A DNA stretch of 64,000 nucleotides from Paraburkholderia sp. C35 (GTDB taxonomy: Bacteria > Pseudomonadota > Gammaproteobacteria > Burkholderiales > Burkholderiaceae). The position numbers and the translations under genes are program-made. Below are positions 35,204 through 44,319 of this stretch, piece by piece. The first letter of the stretch is position 1. Each line of letters opens with the position of its first letter. Where the stretch lies: positions 1-64,000 of the forward strand of contig NZ_QBUY01000028.1 of assembly GCF_003121405.1 (NCBI RefSeq). The letters run 5' to 3'. Below the pieces are notes generated by a model. The model saw only the letters and a list, made by a program, of their open reading frames with translations, ran no database searches and was not told the DNA's origin.

Positions 35204-35569
35204 TCAGTCGTCTTTCGCGCGCGAGGCGTTCGCCTCATCGATCAGGCGCGACATTTCTACCGCGCGCTCGATCGTCTTGTCGTAATGGAAATGCAGCGTC
35301 GGCACGGTATGGATGTGCAAACGCTTGAACAGCAGATTGTGCAGATGGCCCGCCGCGTGATTGAGGGCATCCTGCGTCTGCAGTGGATCGCCCGTCAGCG
35401 TCGTGAAATAGATCTTCGCGTGCGCGTAGTCAGGCGTCAGTTCGACGCTCTGAAACGTCACGATACCGATACGCGGGTCTTTGACCTCGCGGATCAATTC
35501 GGACAGATCGCGCTGAATCTGATCGGCGATCTGCACATTGCGATTGGGAGAAGTACGTTTCTTAGGCAT
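35204..35569 (-). CDS. rbfA: 30S ribosome-binding factor A
   Basis: This gene encodes 121 residues from the ATG at 35569 (MPKKRTSPNRNVQIADQIQR); the frame is open further upstream but without family similarity. RbfA is a KH-fold protein needed for late 16S maturation and cold growth. Conserved parts are the LSELIREVKDPRIG helix and the VELTPDYAHAKIYF strand. It lies between infB and truB; a terminator-like hairpin separates it from infB. Confidence 0.95.
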   Translation of the reverse strand: MPKKRTSPNRNVQIADQIQRDLSELIREVKDPRIGIVTFQSVELTPDYAHAKIYFTTLTGDPLQTQDALNHAAGHLHNLLFKRLHIHTVPTLHFHYDKTIERAVEMSRLIDEANASRAKDD

Positions 35570-35667
35570 GGTGAATCCGTGATCCAAACTACCGAATAGG
35601 CAAAGTGTTCGCGCATTCGGCGGCAGCGAGCCACGGACTCCAACGCAAACACCACAAACAATCGATG

Positions 35668-35714
35668 CAAAAAACAAAGGGGCGGGACCGGGCTTCAGCG
35701 CCCTGCCCCGCCCC
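35668..35714 (-). terminator. terminator-like hairpin between infB and rbfA
   Basis: The arms GGGGCGGG (35679-35686) and CCCGCCCC (35707-35714), with an inner paired segment, are followed on the minus strand by TTTGTTTTTT (35678-35669). It should end or attenuate the infB transcript before rbfA-truB. Confidence 0.7.
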
Positions 35715-35734
35715 TCATGCGCACAACGCCTGAA

Positions 35735-38623
35735 TTACAGCGTACGCGCGACTTCCGTCACTTCGAAGACTTCGAACTGATCGCCTTCGACGATATCGTT
35801 GAAGTTCTTGACCGACATACCGCACTCGAAGCCCTGACGGACTTCCTTGACGTCATCCTTGAAGCGCTTGAGCGAATCGAGCTCGCCCGTGTGGATGACG
35901 ACGTTGTTGCGCAGCACGCGCACCGACGACGACCGCTTGACCACACCGTCCGTGACCATACAGCCCGCCACCGAGCCGACCTTCGGCACCTTGAAGACCT
36001 GGCGCACTTCGACCATACCCGTGACGACTTCGCGCTTCTCCGGCGCCAGCATGCCCGACATCGCCGCCTTCACCTCATCCACTGCGTCATAGATGATGTT
36101 GTAGTAACGGATGTCGATGCCGTTCGTTTCTGCCAGCTTGCGCGCCTGTGCGTCAGCACGCGTGTTGAAGCCGATGATGACCGCCTTCGATGCCGTTGCC
36201 AGATTGACGTCCGACTCGCTGATGCCACCGACCGCGCTGTGCACGATCTGCACGCGCACTTCGTCGTTCGACAGCTTGAGCAGCGACTGCACCAGCGCTT
36301 CCTGCGAACCTTGCACGTCGGCCTTGACGATAAGCGGCAGGTACTGCACTTCGCCTTCGCCCATCTGCTCGAGCATGTTTTCCAGCTTCGCGGCTTGCTG
36401 CTTGGCCAGCTTGACGTCGCGGAACTTGCCCTGACGGAACAGTGCGACTTCACGCGCCTTGCGGTCGTCCGGCATGACGATGACTTCTTCGCCCGCCGCC
36501 GGCACTTCCGACAGACCCTGGATTTCGACCGGGATCGACGGTCCTGCCGACTTGGTCGGCTTGCCCGTTTCGTCGAGCATTGCACGCACGCGACCGTAGG
36601 CGCTGCCTGCCAGCACGACGTCGCCGCGATTCAGCGTACCCGACTGGACGAGGATCGTTGCAACCGGACCCTTACCCTTGTCGAGCTTCGCTTCGATCAC
36701 GAGACCCTTGGCCGGCGCTTCGACAGGTGCCTTCAGTTCCAGCACTTCCGCCTGCAGCAGCACGTTTTCGAGCAGATCGTCGATACCCGCGCCCGTTTTG
36801 GCCGACACCGACACGAACGGCGAATCGCCACCGTATTCTTCCGGCACGACGCCTTCCGCGACGAGTTCCTGCTTCACGCGATCGGGATTGGCGTCCGGCT
36901 TGTCGATCTTGTTGATCGCGACGACGAGCGGCACGCCGCCAGCCTTGGCGTGCGAGATCGCTTCCTTCGTCTGCGGCATCACACCGTCATCCGCTGCGAC
37001 GACCAGAATCACGATGTCGGTTGCCTTCGCACCGCGTGCACGCATCGCCGTGAACGCTTCGTGACCCGGCGTATCGAGGAACGTGATGACGCCGCGCGGC
37101 GTTTCGACGTGATACGCGCCGATGTGCTGCGTAATGCCGCCTGCTTCGCCCGCCGCAACCTTCGCGCGACGGATGTAGTCCAGCAGCGAGGTCTTGCCGT
37201 GGTCGACGTGACCCATGACCGTGACAACCGGCGGACGCGGCAGCAGCGGCGCGTCGGAGACTTCGCCTTCGACCAGCATCGCTTCCGGATCGTCCAGCTT
37301 CGCTGCAACGGCGTGATGGCCCAGCTCTTCGACGACGATCATCGCCGTTTCCTGGTCCAGCATCTGGTTAATCGTGACCATCTGGCCGAGCTTCATCATC
37401 ACCTTGATGACTTCCGAAGCCTTCACCGCCATCTTGTGCGCGAGATCAGCCACCGTGATGGTTTCCGGCACGTGCACTTCACGCACGATCGGTTCGGTCG
37501 GTGCCTGGAAGGTCGTGGCGTCCTGATGCTTGCCACGGCCCTTCGGACCGCCGCGCCAGCCGCGATCGACGCCGCCGCTCGAGTCGCCGCGCGTCTTGAT
37601 GCCGCGGCGCTTCGCTGCGTCGTCTTGCCAGCCGCCCTTGCCGCCAGCCTTCTTCTTGTCGGCACCCGGGCCCGACGGCTGTGCCGTCGCTGCCGGTTGC
37701 GCGGACGTTGCGGGTGCAGGCTTCTTCGCTGCCGGACGTGCCGATGTTTCGCCAGCCGGACGCGCCGGCTTGTGCAGCGTGCCCTTCGCTTCCGCGGGCT
37801 TCGGCGCTTCGACAGGCTTCGGTGCCGGTTCCGGCGCCTTGACCTGCGCCTTGCGCGGCGTATTCATCATTTCGCGGATCGCGCGTGCTTCGGCTTCTGC
37901 CTTAGCGCGGCGCTTCGCGATTTCTTCCTGTTCGAGGCGAGCCTTTTCGGCCTGCTCGCGAGCAGCGTCTTCAGCCTTCTTCGCTGCTTCACGTTGTGCA
38001 GCACGTTCCGCTGCCGCCTTCTCTTCGTCCTGCGATGCGCGCTCCTGCTGAGCCTGCTCGCGAGCCGCTGCTTCAGCCACCGCTGCTTCGCGCTTCTTCG
38101 CGGCTTCCTCTTCGGCGCGGCGACGCTCTGCTTCGGCGGCCTGCTCGCGTGCCTGACGCTCGGCTTCCTCAGCTGCGAGGCGCTCCTGGCGCTCCTTCAG
38201 CTCCAGAGCCTGCTTTTCAAGCAGTTCGGCTTCGTGACGCGCTTCTTCCTCGCGACGCTGAAGTTCGAGATCTTCCGCTGCGACCACATTGTTCGATGCT
38301 TCCGCGCCTTGCTCGACGGCTTCGTCACGGCGGACGAAGGTGCGCTTCTTGCGCACCTCGACCTGAATGGTGCGAGCCTTACCCGTCGCGTCGGACTGCT
38401 TGATTTCCGACGTATGCCGCTTGGTCAGCGTGATCTTGCGCTTGTCGGCATCGTTCGAGCCGTGTGACTTGCGCAAGTGGTCAAGCAGACGCGCCTTGTC
38501 CGTCTCGGACAGGGCATCGTCCTCACTCGCTTTCTGGACACCCGCTGCGTGCAGCTGCTCAAGCAGCACGCCGGCAGGCATCTTAAGTTCCGCGGCAAAT
38601 TGGGCTACGTTGTTACTCGCCAT
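35735..38623 (-). CDS. infB: translation initiation factor IF-2
   Basis: This 962-residue GTPase places initiator tRNA on the 30S subunit. The IF-2 N-domain is at residues 1-55 (VAQFAAELKMPAGVLLEQL). A very long charged region of about 350 residues follows, rich in Ala, Glu, Arg and Lys, with coiled-coil character, then a second IF-2 N-type domain. The G domain begins near residue 465 with GHVDHGKTS, then DTPGHEAF and NKIDKPDANPD, and the C-terminal C1/C2 domains complete the protein. It sits 96 bp after nusA. Confidence 0.95.
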   Translation of the reverse strand: MASNNVAQFAAELKMPAGVLLEQLHAAGVQKASEDDALSETDKARLLDHLRKSHGSNDADKRKITLTKRHTSEIKQSDATGKARTIQVEVRKKRTFVRRDEAVEQGAEASNNVVAAEDLELQRREEEARHEAELLEKQALELKERQERLAAEEAERQAREQAAEAERRRAEEEAAKKREAAVAEAAAREQAQQERASQDEEKAAAERAAQREAAKKAEDAAREQAEKARLEQEEIAKRRAKAEAEARAIREMMNTPRKAQVKAPEPAPKPVEAPKPAEAKGTLHKPARPAGETSARPAAKKPAPATSAQPAATAQPSGPGADKKKAGGKGGWQDDAAKRRGIKTRGDSSGGVDRGWRGGPKGRGKHQDATTFQAPTEPIVREVHVPETITVADLAHKMAVKASEVIKVMMKLGQMVTINQMLDQETAMIVVEELGHHAVAAKLDDPEAMLVEGEVSDAPLLPRPPVVTVMGHVDHGKTSLLDYIRRAKVAAGEAGGITQHIGAYHVETPRGVITFLDTPGHEAFTAMRARGAKATDIVILVVAADDGVMPQTKEAISHAKAGGVPLVVAINKIDKPDANPDRVKQELVAEGVVPEEYGGDSPFVSVSAKTGAGIDDLLENVLLQAEVLELKAPVEAPAKGLVIEAKLDKGKGPVATILVQSGTLNRGDVVLAGSAYGRVRAMLDETGKPTKSAGPSIPVEIQGLSEVPAAGEEVIVMPDDRKAREVALFRQGKFRDVKLAKQQAAKLENMLEQMGEGEVQYLPLIVKADVQGSQEALVQSLLKLSNDEVRVQIVHSAVGGISESDVNLATASKAVIIGFNTRADAQARKLAETNGIDIRYYNIIYDAVDEVKAAMSGMLAPEKREVVTGMVEVRQVFKVPKVGSVAGCMVTDGVVKRSSSVRVLRNNVVIHTGELDSLKRFKDDVKEVRQGFECGMSVKNFNDIVEGDQFEVFEVTEVARTL

Positions 38624-38719
38624 TCATTCCTCTTAATGCAAGGACCAGTTCCTTGCGGTTAGCATCGGGTCATGCAGCCTCACGGCCGCGATCAGGTCAG
38701 TGGTTCATGGTCTTGGATC

Positions 38720-40195
38720 TCATTGAAACCAGTGTTCACGGGCCTTCATAATCAACGCCTTGGCGGCGTCTTCGTTCATGCCGGTCATTTCGACCAGCTC
38801 GTCGACAGCCAGCTCCGCCAGCTCGTCGCGCGTATGGATCTGATGTTCAGCCAGCTTCGCGAACAGCTCGTCGTCCATACCGTCGAGGCTCTTCAGGTCG
38901 AGTGCAACACCTTCGACCTTCTCCTCGTTTGCAATCGCCATCGTCAGCAGTGCGTCACGCGCGCGGTTACGCAGCTCGTGAACCGTGTCTTCGTCGAATG
39001 CTTCGATTTCGAGCATCTCGTTGAGCGGCACGTAAGCGATCTCTTCGAGACTCGTGAAACCTTCGTCGATCAGGATGTCGGCGACTTCTTCGTCGACATC
39101 GAGACGCGCCATGAACAGGTCGCGCAGGACACTACGTTCCTGGTTCTGCTTTTGCGCAGACTCGTCCGGCGTCATGATGTTGATCTGCCAGCCGGTCAGT
39201 TCGCTGGCAAGACGCACATTCTGGCCGCTGCGGCCGATAGCGACGGCCAGTTCGTTTTCGTCGACGACGACGTCCATCGAATGCTTTTCTTCATCGACGA
39301 CGATCGACTGGACGGCTGCCGGCGCGAGCGCGCCGATCACAAACTGGGCGGGATCTTCCGACCATAGCACGATGTCGACGTTTTCGCCACCGAGCTCGTT
39401 GCGCACAGCCTGCACGCGCGAACCGCGAATGCCGACGCAGGTGCCGATCGGGTCGATGCGCTTGTCGTATGCGACCACGCCGATCTTCGCGCGCACGCCG
39501 GGGTCGCGTGCGGCTGCCTTGATTTCCAGCAGGCCCTGTTCGATTTCGGGCACTTCCATCTCGAACAGCTTCATCAGGAACTCGGGCGCAGTGCGCGACA
39601 GTTCGATCTGCGGACCGCGCGCGGTGCGATCGACCTTGCCGATATAGGCGCGCACACGGTCGCCGACGCGCAGGTTTTCCTTCGGAATCAGCTGGTCGCG
39701 GCGCAGCAGCGCTTCGACACGGCCTGATTCGACGATGAAGTTGCCCTTGTCGAGACGCTTGACGGTACCCGTCATGATGCTTTCGCCGCGTTCGAGGAAG
39801 TCGTTCAGGATCTGCTCGCGTTCCGCGTCGCGCACCTTCTGCAGGATCACCTGCTTGGCAGCCTGCGCGCCGATACGGCCGAATTCGATGGACGGAACGG
39901 GTTCTTCCAGGAAGTCGTCGATCTGCGCGTCAGCCTTCTGCTCACGCGCTTCGAACAGCAGGATCTCCTGATCCGGCTCCTGCAGCCCTGCTTCGTCCGG
40001 CACGACCTTCCAGCGGCGGAAGGTTTCGTGCTCGCCGCTTTCACGGTCGATATGGACGCGGATGTCCGCGTCTTCGTCGAAGAGTTTCTTGGATGCAGAC
40101 GCGAGCGCTGCCTCGAGCGCGGCAAAAACCACGTCCTTGTCGACATTTTTCTCGCGTGCCAGCGCATCCACCAGCATCAACACTTCGCGACTCAT
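38720..40195 (-). CDS. nusA: transcription termination/antitermination factor NusA
   Basis: This 491-residue RNA-polymerase-associated factor has the N-terminal RNAP-binding domain (1-130), an S1 domain (GTVKRLDKGNFIVESGRVEA), two KH domains (IGTCVGIRGSRVQAVRNEL and AIGRSGQNVRLASELTG) and two C-terminal acidic repeats (ILIDEGFTSLEEIAYVPL and QIHTRDELAELAVDELVEM). The order and length match proteobacterial NusA with both acidic repeats. Its start overlaps the rimP stop by 4 nt, so the two are coupled. Confidence 0.95.
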   Translation of the reverse strand: MSREVLMLVDALAREKNVDKDVVFAALEAALASASKKLFDEDADIRVHIDRESGEHETFRRWKVVPDEAGLQEPDQEILLFEAREQKADAQIDDFLEEPVPSIEFGRIGAQAAKQVILQKVRDAEREQILNDFLERGESIMTGTVKRLDKGNFIVESGRVEALLRRDQLIPKENLRVGDRVRAYIGKVDRTARGPQIELSRTAPEFLMKLFEMEVPEIEQGLLEIKAAARDPGVRAKIGVVAYDKRIDPIGTCVGIRGSRVQAVRNELGGENVDIVLWSEDPAQFVIGALAPAAVQSIVVDEEKHSMDVVVDENELAVAIGRSGQNVRLASELTGWQINIMTPDESAQKQNQERSVLRDLFMARLDVDEEVADILIDEGFTSLEEIAYVPLNEMLEIEAFDEDTVHELRNRARDALLTMAIANEEKVEGVALDLKSLDGMDDELFAKLAEHQIHTRDELAELAVDELVEMTGMNEDAAKALIMKAREHWFQ

Positions 40196-40650
40196 TGTTT
40201 GCGGCTCCTAAAGTCAACTTTCGGAACGAGGCGTGCCTTGTCGATATCCGCGAGCGTGAAATCCAGCATCGCGGCGCCTTCCTTCCCTTCAAATTCCAGA
40301 CCGATCGTTTCGCCCTCGGGAGCATGCAGGATGCCCCGGTACGATTTCCGTCCGTCCAATGGCTTTTTCAATGTGATGACCGCCTCGCTGCCCGCGAAGC
40401 GTTCGAAGTCCGCCAGTTTCTTCAGCGGGCGGTCGAGACCGGGCGACGATACTTCGAGCCGCTCGTAATCGATATTTTCGACCGTCAGTACGTGCTGGAG
40501 CTGACGGGTAACTTTTTCGCAGTCTTCGATGCCGATGCCGGCGGGCTGGTCGATATACACGCACAGCATGCCGCGCCCGGTGCGCTCGAGATCGACGAGC
40601 TCGTAGCCGAGGCCCACGACCGTGGTTTCAATCAGTTCCGTCAGTTGCAC
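40192..40650 (-). CDS. rimP: ribosome maturation factor RimP
   Basis: This gene encodes 152 residues, needed for 30S maturation. Conserved parts are TVVGLGYELVDLE at the N-terminus, LCVYIDQPAGIGIEDCEKVTRQLQ and YERLEVSSPGLDRPLKK in the middle. Its stop overlaps nusA's start (ATGA). The gene is preceded by a promoter and a leader with an intrinsic terminator, which points to attenuation of the whole operon. Confidence 0.95.
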   Translation of the reverse strand: MQLTELIETTVVGLGYELVDLERTGRGMLCVYIDQPAGIGIEDCEKVTRQLQHVLTVENIDYERLEVSSPGLDRPLKKLADFERFAGSEAVITLKKPLDGRKSYRGILHAPEGETIGLEFEGKEGAAMLDFTLADIDKARLVPKVDFRSRKQ

Positions 40651-40767
40651 AGTGCTGCCCTCTAAGATGTTCGCGCTGCAAGCCTTTGCGAAACACCCGC
40701 GGGCTGCGCGCCAAGCCGGCGCACGTTCGTGCTACCCGAGATGCCGACCCACCAAAAACTAAGCGGC

Positions 40768-40792
40768 AAAAAAAAATGGGCGAAACGCCCAT
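40768..40792 (-). terminator. leader terminator (attenuator) before rimP-nusA-infB
   Basis: On the minus strand a 7-bp stem (ATGGGCG/CGCCCAT, 3-nt loop) is followed by nine T residues. It lies about 80 nt downstream of the predicted promoter and about 120 nt before rimP. An earlier TGGGCG copy in the leader (40843-40838) could pair with CGCCCA instead, giving an antiterminator. Confidence 0.7.
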
Positions 40793-40854
40793 CATCTTAT
40801 TGCCGGTGGTCGCACCTGAGCCGCACATGAAACCGCACGCCCAGTGACTTCGTG

Positions 40855-40883
40855 ATTGTAGCCATTTTTCGCGATGAACGCAA
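40855..40883 (-). promoter_or_regulatory. promoter for the rimP-nusA-infB leader
   Basis: The minus-strand -35 TTGCGT (40883-40878) and -10 TACAAT (40860-40855) are separated by exactly 17 bp, close to the sigma-70 consensus. The next gene in this direction is rimP. Confidence 0.65.
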
Positions 40884-41020
40884 ACAGCCGACCGGCCGTC
40901 CACGCCCATTTGCGGGTGATTTCGCCACAATCAAGGCATGAAAACAGAGGTTTCCGGGCATTTCCGTCGACTGCCCGACGAGGGCTAAATCACGCGAGAG
41001 CTCCCTCAACGCAAACCGGA

Positions 41021-41047
41021 AAACAAACCGGGGCGCGAACGCCCCGG
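41021..41047 (-). terminator. intrinsic terminator of rluB
   Basis: The 8-bp perfect stem CCGGGGCG/CGCCCCGG with a 4-nt tetraloop is followed on the minus strand by TTTGTTT. It lies 57 bp after the rluB stop. Confidence 0.8.
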
Positions 41048-41103
41048 TCATTTCGATCACGCAATCGCTATGGGCGCATCAGCATCCCACGGCGATGTAG
41101 CGA

Positions 41104-42933
41104 TCAGCGTCCGCGTGAACGGTTGCGCTGCGCGCCACCGCTGCGATTGCCGCCACCAGCGTTCGGATTGCCGCTCGCGCGATTGCCGTTACCCGCACGG
41201 TGGCCATTCGGCGCGCCGCCCGGCGAACGACCGCCGCTGCCGCTGCGCTTCGCATTGCTGCCGCCCGCTGCCGCACGGTTACCCGTGGGTGCGCGATTGC
41301 CGTCGGCATCGCGACCGCCGCGGCCGCCACGCGCTTCACCGCGATTGCCGTTGGTATTGCCGAAACCGCCACCAAGGCCCGAGTTCAGCGCGCCGAACGC
41401 GCCCGCACCCTTGCCGCCGCTGCGCCGGCCCTGACCGTTGTTGCCACGCGGTTGCTGCTGATCGAAACGGCCATGCGACATCAGCACCGGTTCGCGATTA
41501 ATGAAGCCCATCGACGTCTGCATCGGATCCGGCTGACGACGCTCCGGCTCATTGCGCCGGCTACCCTTCTCTTCCGTCGGCGCCTTCAGGCCCACGGACG
41601 CCATCAGGCTGCGCACCTGATTGTCTTCGAGTTCTTCCCAACGGCCCCGCTTGAGGCCGCGCGGCAGCGTAATCGGGCCGTGGCGCGTGCGAATCAGGCG
41701 GCTCACCATCAGGCCAGCCGCTTCGAACATGCGGCGCACTTCGCGATTACGCCCTTCGGCGAGCGCGACGTGATACCAGTGATTCGTGCCTTCGCCGCCG
41801 CCATCGCGGATACGCAGGAAATTCGCCGGACCGTCATCCAGCTCGACGCCGTGCAGCAGCTTTTGCCGGTTGCCTTCCGTCAGCTCACCGACCACGCGCA
41901 CCGCGTATTCACGCTCGACGCTGTAACGCGGATGCATGAAGCGGTTCGCCAGATCGCCGGACGTGGTCAGCATCAGCAGACCTTCCGTATTGAAGTCGAG
42001 ACGGCCGACGGCGAGCCACTTGGCCGTCTTCATCGGCGGCAGCTTGTCGAATACGGACGGACGGCCTTCCGGATCGGCGTGACTGACGATTTCGCCTGTC
42101 GGCTTGTGATAGAGCAGCACGCGCGGCGGCTTGTTCTGCAGCTTGCGCTTGACGGGCTTGCCGTTGATGCGCACCAGATCGGTCGGCATGATGCGCTGGC
42201 CGATGTGAGCCGGCTCGCCGTTGACCGACACACGGCCCGCGATGATCAGTTCTTCCATGTCGCGGCGCGAGCCCATGCCCGCGTCGGCGAGTACCTTATG
42301 CAGCTTGGGCGCGTCATCGTCAGGCGACAGCACGCGCTTCGGTGCGGCGGGACGGCCGCCACGGCGCAGCATCGGGGCACGCACGCCGCCCGTTGCGGAG
42401 TTGTCGGCATCGAATGCGGGCGATGTCACCCACGCGAACAACTCATCCTGCTTGTCGCCTTCGACGGCGGCTGCAGGCGCTGCTGCTGCATCGGCGGCTG
42501 CGTTGCCGCGACCCTTGCGCTGATTACCCTGATTGCTCTGACGCGGAGCCTGCTGGCCCTGCTGGCCGCCCTGCTTCCCATTGGCGCGACGGCCGCCTTG
42601 GCCGTTTTGTCCTTTAACTGCCGCGTCCTTGCGCGGCATACGCACCTGCGCGACGACTTCGCCGTCGGGCGGTGCTTCCGTCACGACGGGCGCCGGCTGC
42701 GTGGCAGCGGCATCGGCCGCCTTCGCCTTCGTCCCTGCGCGGCGTCGCGCGATCAGGCTGCGCGGGCCACGGCGCAGGCCGCGGCGCGGACGCTCGTCGC
42801 CCTCGCCTTCGGGCGCTTGCGCATTGCGCTCGCTGTCGCCCGCCGACGCTTGCGCGTTGCGCGTATCGTCGGGGCGCGCAGCAGCGACGGCGCGCTCGGA
42901 TTCGGACGAATCGGTGTCGTGGATGTCTGTCAA
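41104..42933 (-). CDS. rluB: 23S rRNA pseudouridine synthase RluB-like, with long disordered ends
   Basis: This 609-residue enzyme has an S4 RNA-binding domain near residues 205-245 (LHKVLADAGMGSRRDMEELI) and the RsuA/RluB catalytic domain with the Asp in AVGRLDFNTEGLLMLT near 307, then TRHGPITLPRGLKRGRWEEL. The family modifies 23S rRNA (U2605 for RluB). The core is about twice flanked: a 200-residue Ala/Arg/Gln/Asp-rich N-terminus and a 130-residue Gly/Arg/Asn-rich C-terminus. RluE or RluF are less likely from the context next to scpB, where RluB is usual. Confidence 0.92.
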   Translation of the reverse strand: MTDIHDTDSSESERAVAAARPDDTRNAQASAGDSERNAQAPEGEGDERPRRGLRRGPRSLIARRRAGTKAKAADAAATQPAPVVTEAPPDGEVVAQVRMPRKDAAVKGQNGQGGRRANGKQGGQQGQQAPRQSNQGNQRKGRGNAAADAAAAPAAAVEGDKQDELFAWVTSPAFDADNSATGGVRAPMLRRGGRPAAPKRVLSPDDDAPKLHKVLADAGMGSRRDMEELIIAGRVSVNGEPAHIGQRIMPTDLVRINGKPVKRKLQNKPPRVLLYHKPTGEIVSHADPEGRPSVFDKLPPMKTAKWLAVGRLDFNTEGLLMLTTSGDLANRFMHPRYSVEREYAVRVVGELTEGNRQKLLHGVELDDGPANFLRIRDGGGEGTNHWYHVALAEGRNREVRRMFEAAGLMVSRLIRTRHGPITLPRGLKRGRWEELEDNQVRSLMASVGLKAPTEEKGSRRNEPERRQPDPMQTSMGFINREPVLMSHGRFDQQQPRGNNGQGRRSGGKGAGAFGALNSGLGGGFGNTNGNRGEARGGRGGRDADGNRAPTGNRAAAGGSNAKRSGSGGRSPGGAPNGHRAGNGNRASGNPNAGGGNRSGGAQRNRSRGR

Positions 42934-42993
42934 AACAACCTCAAAATGTCAGGTCGCGCGCCCATTGCGGGCGCGTCAAAAAATACGGTTACG

Positions 42994-44001
42994 TCAGGCG
43001 CTGCGCGACTCGGCTTCGTCGTCGGAGAATTCGCCCGCGTCCTGGGCGGCGTCGCGGCGATCGGGATGATCGCCATGCACCGCTTGACTCTGGTCTGGTT
43101 CGGCCGGGTTGGTGCGATCCGCGTCCCCGGTCTCGTTATCTGTATCGCGCCCGCCTTCGACTGCGTCTTCCGGCTGCGCGGTGGAATCGGCTTCATCAGC
43201 CGCTTCCGGTTCGTGCGTCGCCTCGTCGGCGATGCGGTGTTCGGTGTGTGCCGACGTATCGGCGTGTTCGCCGTTGGCTTCGGCAGCTTCGTCTGCCGAC
43301 GTCGCTGCTGCACTTGCCTCAGCATGCACCTGCGATTCGTCACCCGCGCTCACGGATTCAGCCACCGCATCCAGCGCTTCGGCGCTTTCCTGCCCAGCAT
43401 CCGCCATGCCATCGGCGAAGGACACGGTCGCTTCGCCTTCGGTGAACTCGATTGCGTGCTGCGCGAGCAGATCAATATTCGACTGCGCCGACGGATCGTC
43501 GAGCGGCGGCAATTCTTCGAGCGACTTCAAACCGAGGTCGTCGAGGAAAGAACGTGTGGTCGCGTAAAGCGCCGGGCGGCCCGGCACGTCGCGATGCCCA
43601 ATCACTTCGATCCAGCCGCGGTCTTCGAGCTGCTTCACCACCTGCGTATTCACCGTCACGCCGCGAATCTCTTCGATATCCCCACGCGTCACCGGCTGTC
43701 GGTACGCAATGATCGCGAGCGTCTCGAGCACCGCGCGCGAATATTTCGGGGGCTTCTCGGGATGCAGACGATCGAGATACGTGCGCATCGCGGGCGTGCT
43801 CTGAAACCGCCAGCCGGACGCAAGTCCGACGAGTTCTACACCACGTCCGGACCAATCCTGCTTCAGATCTTCAAGCAACGTGCGGACTGTATCTGCCGAC
43901 ACGCCGTCAGCAAACAGCTTACGCAAATCACCGAGCTTCAACGGCTCCTGCGCGCAGATCAAGGCAGTCTCGAGGACGATCTTCGCCTCTTGGGTATTCA
44001 T
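42994..44001 (-). CDS. scpB: segregation and condensation protein B, long acidic tail
   Basis: This 335-residue protein is the winged-helix partner of the SMC-ScpA complex. The conserved region (about 1-185) includes ALICAQEPLKLGDLRKLF, ETLAIIAYRQPVTRGDIEEI, RGVTVNTQVVKQLEDRGWIE and GRPALYATTRSFLDDLGL. The last about 150 residues are a low-complexity acidic tail rich in Ala, Glu, Asp and Ser, longer than in enterobacterial relatives. It precedes rluB by 60 bp, a conserved pairing. Confidence 0.92.
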   Translation of the reverse strand: MNTQEAKIVLETALICAQEPLKLGDLRKLFADGVSADTVRTLLEDLKQDWSGRGVELVGLASGWRFQSTPAMRTYLDRLHPEKPPKYSRAVLETLAIIAYRQPVTRGDIEEIRGVTVNTQVVKQLEDRGWIEVIGHRDVPGRPALYATTRSFLDDLGLKSLEELPPLDDPSAQSNIDLLAQHAIEFTEGEATVSFADGMADAGQESAEALDAVAESVSAGDESQVHAEASAAATSADEAAEANGEHADTSAHTEHRIADEATHEPEAADEADSTAQPEDAVEGGRDTDNETGDADRTNPAEPDQSQAVHGDHPDRRDAAQDAGEFSDDEAESRSA

Positions 44002-44319
44002 GCAGCTAGGTCAGACCCTGTGGTCAAAGAACCGGATCAAACAGACGATGTGGAACTGAAGACGCGCTCGCCCGATTCTGATCGGTCATATTGATGGGAG
44101 CACGCACCGGGGGGAGGCGAAAAAGGCATCGAGCCAAACCCAGCCGGACGACGGAGCAGCGAAATTCCGCGAGGGAACCGCGTGACTGGCTGCCATATTA
44201 CGCAAAAACAATCGGTGCGTAAAGACGAAATCCAAACTGCACCTTAATCGACATGTCCGGCGATGCATAACGGATCGGCGCGCCGCGTATTGCGGGCGCG
44301 CCGCCGTTCAAGGGCGTTA
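44002..44319. other. intergenic region, nothing recognised
   Basis: This 318-bp stretch lies between the scpB start and the stop of the aminotransferase gene. It probably contains the scpB promoter (minus strand) and the end of the aminotransferase transcript. No gene, clear promoter or U-tract terminator was found. Confidence 0.5.

Noticed and set aside
35717..38467. 916-codon plus-strand open frame
   Set aside because: It is antisense to infB; the translation is low complexity Arg/Asp/His then Leu/Cys/Arg, unlike any protein.
40797..41060. 87-codon minus-strand frame upstream of rimP
   Set aside because: It overlaps the rluB terminator and the rimP promoter and ends at the leader terminator; the translation has no domain.
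41200..44094. 964-codon plus-strand open frame across rluB and scpB
   Set aside because: It is antisense to two well-supported genes and crosses their intergenic gap.
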